DNA of 32,437 bases. It comes from an uncultured Dehalococcoidia bacterium. Lineage in GTDB: Bacteria; Chloroflexota; Dehalococcoidia; GIF9; UBA5629. A program made the translations under genes and the position numbers. The DNA is taken from assembly GCA_937975645.1 (NCBI GenBank), contig CALJTV010000025.1, positions 1 to 32,437 on the forward strand. Reading direction: 5' to 3'. Below, in pieces: positions 30,779 to 32,437 of this stretch; the stretch's first letter is position 1; each line of letters begins with the position of its first letter. The notes under the pieces were generated by a model. The model saw only the letters and a program-made list of their open reading frames with translations. It did no database searches and had not been told where the DNA came from.

Positions 30779-32437
30779 ATGTACGCTGACGCCTTCATCC
30801 ACCACCTGACGACACACCCCGACTATAAACAGCAGCTCGTCCACATCCAGCATATCCCACCCCGTGAGCCCAGAAGCGGCGAGTTAGAGAAGACATTACA
30901 CCCCAGGCTTGAAGCCAGGCTGAGAGCCTTGGGCATAACCTCGCTCTACAGCCACCAGGCTCAGGCGGTGAACGCCGCCCGCAACGGCAAGAACGTGATG
31001 GTCGCCACCGCCAGCGCCAGCGGCAAGACGCTGTGCTACAACCTGGCGGTGCTCCAGACAATATGCGAAGACCCCTTCGCCCGCGCCCTTTATCTCTTCC
31101 CCACCAAAGCACTGGCGCAGGACCAGCTCCGCAACCTGCGCAGTCTCGCCAGCCCAGACATAGTCAACTATACCGAATACGCCACCTTCGACGGCGATAC
31201 CCCCGTTGCGGAACGAAGGGAGATAAAAAAACGGGCTAAGATCGTGCTCACCAACCCCGATATGTTGCATATCGGTATACTGCCCAACCACGGCTCCTGG
31301 TCACGGCTGTTCCGCAACCTGAAGTACGTTGTGGTGGACGAGGCGCATGTCTACCGCGGCGTCTTCGGCTCACACGTGGCAAACATACTGCGGCGGCTGC
31401 GCCGTATCTGCGCCCTCTACGGCTCAAGCCCTCAGTTTATCTGCTGCTCCGCCACCATCGCCAACCCGGGCGAGCATGCCCAAAGGCTGGCGGGAGTGCC
31501 TTTCGAAGTGGTGGACGATGACGGCTCCCCTTCCGGTGGCAAGCTGTTCGTCTTCTGGAACCCACCGCTTACCGAAAAAAAGGTGGGGCGGCGCAGCGCC
31601 AATAGCGAAGCCACCTTCCTGTTTACCGAGCTAGTCCGCAACAATATCCGCACCCTGGTGTTCACCCGCACGCGGAAATTGACCGAGCTTATCTACCTCT
31701 ACACCAGAAACCAGCTGGGACCGGAACTTGCCGGGCGCATCAGCCCCTACCGCGCTGGCTACCTGCCCGAAGTCCGCCGCCAGATCGAGAAGGCACTGTT
31801 CGAAGGTGAACTCCTCGGCGCCGTCGCTACCAACGCCTTGGAGCTGGGCATAGACATCGGCGACCTCGAAGCCACCGTCCTGGTCGGTTACCCCGGCAGC
31901 ATCTCCAGCACCTGGCAGCAGGCGGGGAGGAGCGGACGCAGGGGCGGCAGCTCCCTGAGCTTCCTCATCGCCCACGACGACCCGCTGGACCAGTACCTAA
32001 TGAACCACCCCGACCATTTCTTCGGCAGCAACTTCGAATACGCCCTGATAAACTGGGAAAACCCGAACATACTCGAGCCACATCTCCTCTGCGCCGCCTG
32101 GGAGACGCCGCTGACCGAGGCTGACAGTCAGTACTTCGGCGAGACGCTCAAAGATAGCATCGCCGGACTGGAGGCGGAGGGCAAACTGAGAAGGGTGGAC
32201 TCCAGGTGGTACCTGTCACCCCGGCTTGCCCAGCCCGCCGCCGAGATCAACATCAGGTCCAGCTCCGGCGAGGTCTATGCCGTTCTCGACGCCTCGCAGG
32301 GGGGTGCACTGCTGGAGACGGTGGAAGCCAGCGTCGCCTTCTTCCAGATACACCCCGGCGCCATCTACCTCCATCAGGGCGAGTCCTACCTGATACAGGA
32401 GCTCGATCTGCAGAGGAAACTCGCCATCGCCGCGCCC
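30779..32437 (+). CDS. DEAD/DEAH-box helicase, YprA/MrfA type, N-terminal 553 codons (runs off right edge)
   Basis: Open to the window edge. Superfamily 2 helicase with LYSHQAQAV (Q-motif equivalent), Walker A-like TASASGKT (family form TPTASGKT), FPTKALAQDQ (motif Ia), TNPDMLH (Ib), VVVDEAHVYRG (DEAH-type motif II), CCSATIANP (motif III), TLVFTRTRK (IV), ATNALELGIDIG (V) and QQAGRSGRRG (VI). The order and the region after motif VI match YprA/MrfA proteins, which carry a C-terminal DUF1998 domain and act in repair of mitomycin-type DNA damage in Bacillus; that domain lies beyond the edge. ATG at 30779 fits the family N-terminus; GTG at 30761, sharing a base with the DUF503 stop, is the alternative. 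Confidence 0.92.
   Translation, partial: MYADAFIHHLTTHPDYKQQLVHIQHIPPREPRSGELEKTLHPRLEARLRALGITSLYSHQAQAVNAARNGKNVMVATASASGKTLCYNLAVLQTICEDPFARALYLFPTKALAQDQLRNLRSLASPDIVNYTEYATFDGDTPVAERREIKKRAKIVLTNPDMLHIGILPNHGSWSRLFRNLKYVVVDEAHVYRGVFGSHVANILRRLRRICALYGSSPQFICCSATIANPGEHAQRLAGVPFEVVDDDGSPSGGKLFVFWNPPLTEKKVGRRSANSEATFLFTELVRNNIRTLVFTRTRKLTELIYLYTRNQLGPELAGRISPYRAGYLPEVRRQIEKALFEGELLGAVATNALELGIDIGDLEATVLVGYPGSISSTWQQAGRSGRRGGSSLSFLIAHDDPLDQYLMNHPDHFFGSNFEYALINWENPNILEPHLLCAAWETPLTEADSQYFGETLKDSIAGLEAEGKLRRVDSRWYLSPRLAQPAAEINIRSSSGEVYAVLDASQGGALLETVEASVAFFQIHPGAIYLHQGESYLIQELDLQRKLAIAAP

Overview
This 32.4 kb window reads as bacterial chromosome from an anaerobe, most likely a Chloroflexota of the Dehalococcoidia type; the phylum is inferred from gene content and style, not proven. 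The signs are strong Shine-Dalgarno sites with some TTG/GTG starts, sulfide-based thiazole and homocysteine synthesis, ferredoxin-type and other Cys-rich proteins, tandem acyl-CoA dehydrogenases, Ig/PKD lipoproteins and a YprA/MrfA-type helicase. No rRNA, tRNA, transposase or CRISPR array was seen. Both ends cut through genes.

Layout. 1-2290 (minus): two tandem type-B carboxylesterases, the first running off the left edge. 2676-3467 (minus): a long TspO/MBR-like membrane protein. 3780-9580 (plus): a distinctly AT-richer block of eight poorly characterised genes, namely DUF169, C-GCAxxG-C-C protein, Fe-S protein, FmdE-like, TSUP permease (non-ATG start and a frameshift), DGC zinc protein, YuzD-like thioredoxin-fold protein and a BASS/ACR3-like permease. 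9581-10430 has no intact gene but carries, on the minus strand, a fluoride-riboswitch-like element with terminator in front of decayed reading frames and, on the plus strand, a structured leader. 10431-13595: an Ig-like lipoprotein and a convergent DUF2207 membrane protein.

13833-20532 is a lipid or acyl-CoA region: an AbfD/HpaB-family protein, two different acyl-CoA dehydrogenases behind a consensus promoter, a VOC/epimerase-like protein, an extended SDR and a steroid 5-alpha-reductase-like membrane enzyme. 20696-25139 holds hisS and a tightly packed sulfide-assimilation set: thi4, homocysteine-biosynthesis protein, NIL/2[4Fe-4S] ferredoxin and UPF0280 protein.

25151-29555 (minus) has a PKD-like lipoprotein, a 60-nt tandem repeat tract, and an operon (small protein, metal-type ABC substrate-binding protein, ATPase, permease, methyltransferase) led by a consensus promoter. 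30119-32437 (plus) has a four-CxxC zinc-ribbon protein, a DUF503 protein and the N-terminal 553 codons of a DEAD/DEAH helicase.

The main candidates for something undescribed are the AT-rich redox/metal block at 3780-9580, the riboswitch-like relic near 9.9 kb, and the ABC operon whose binding protein lacks most canonical metal ligands.
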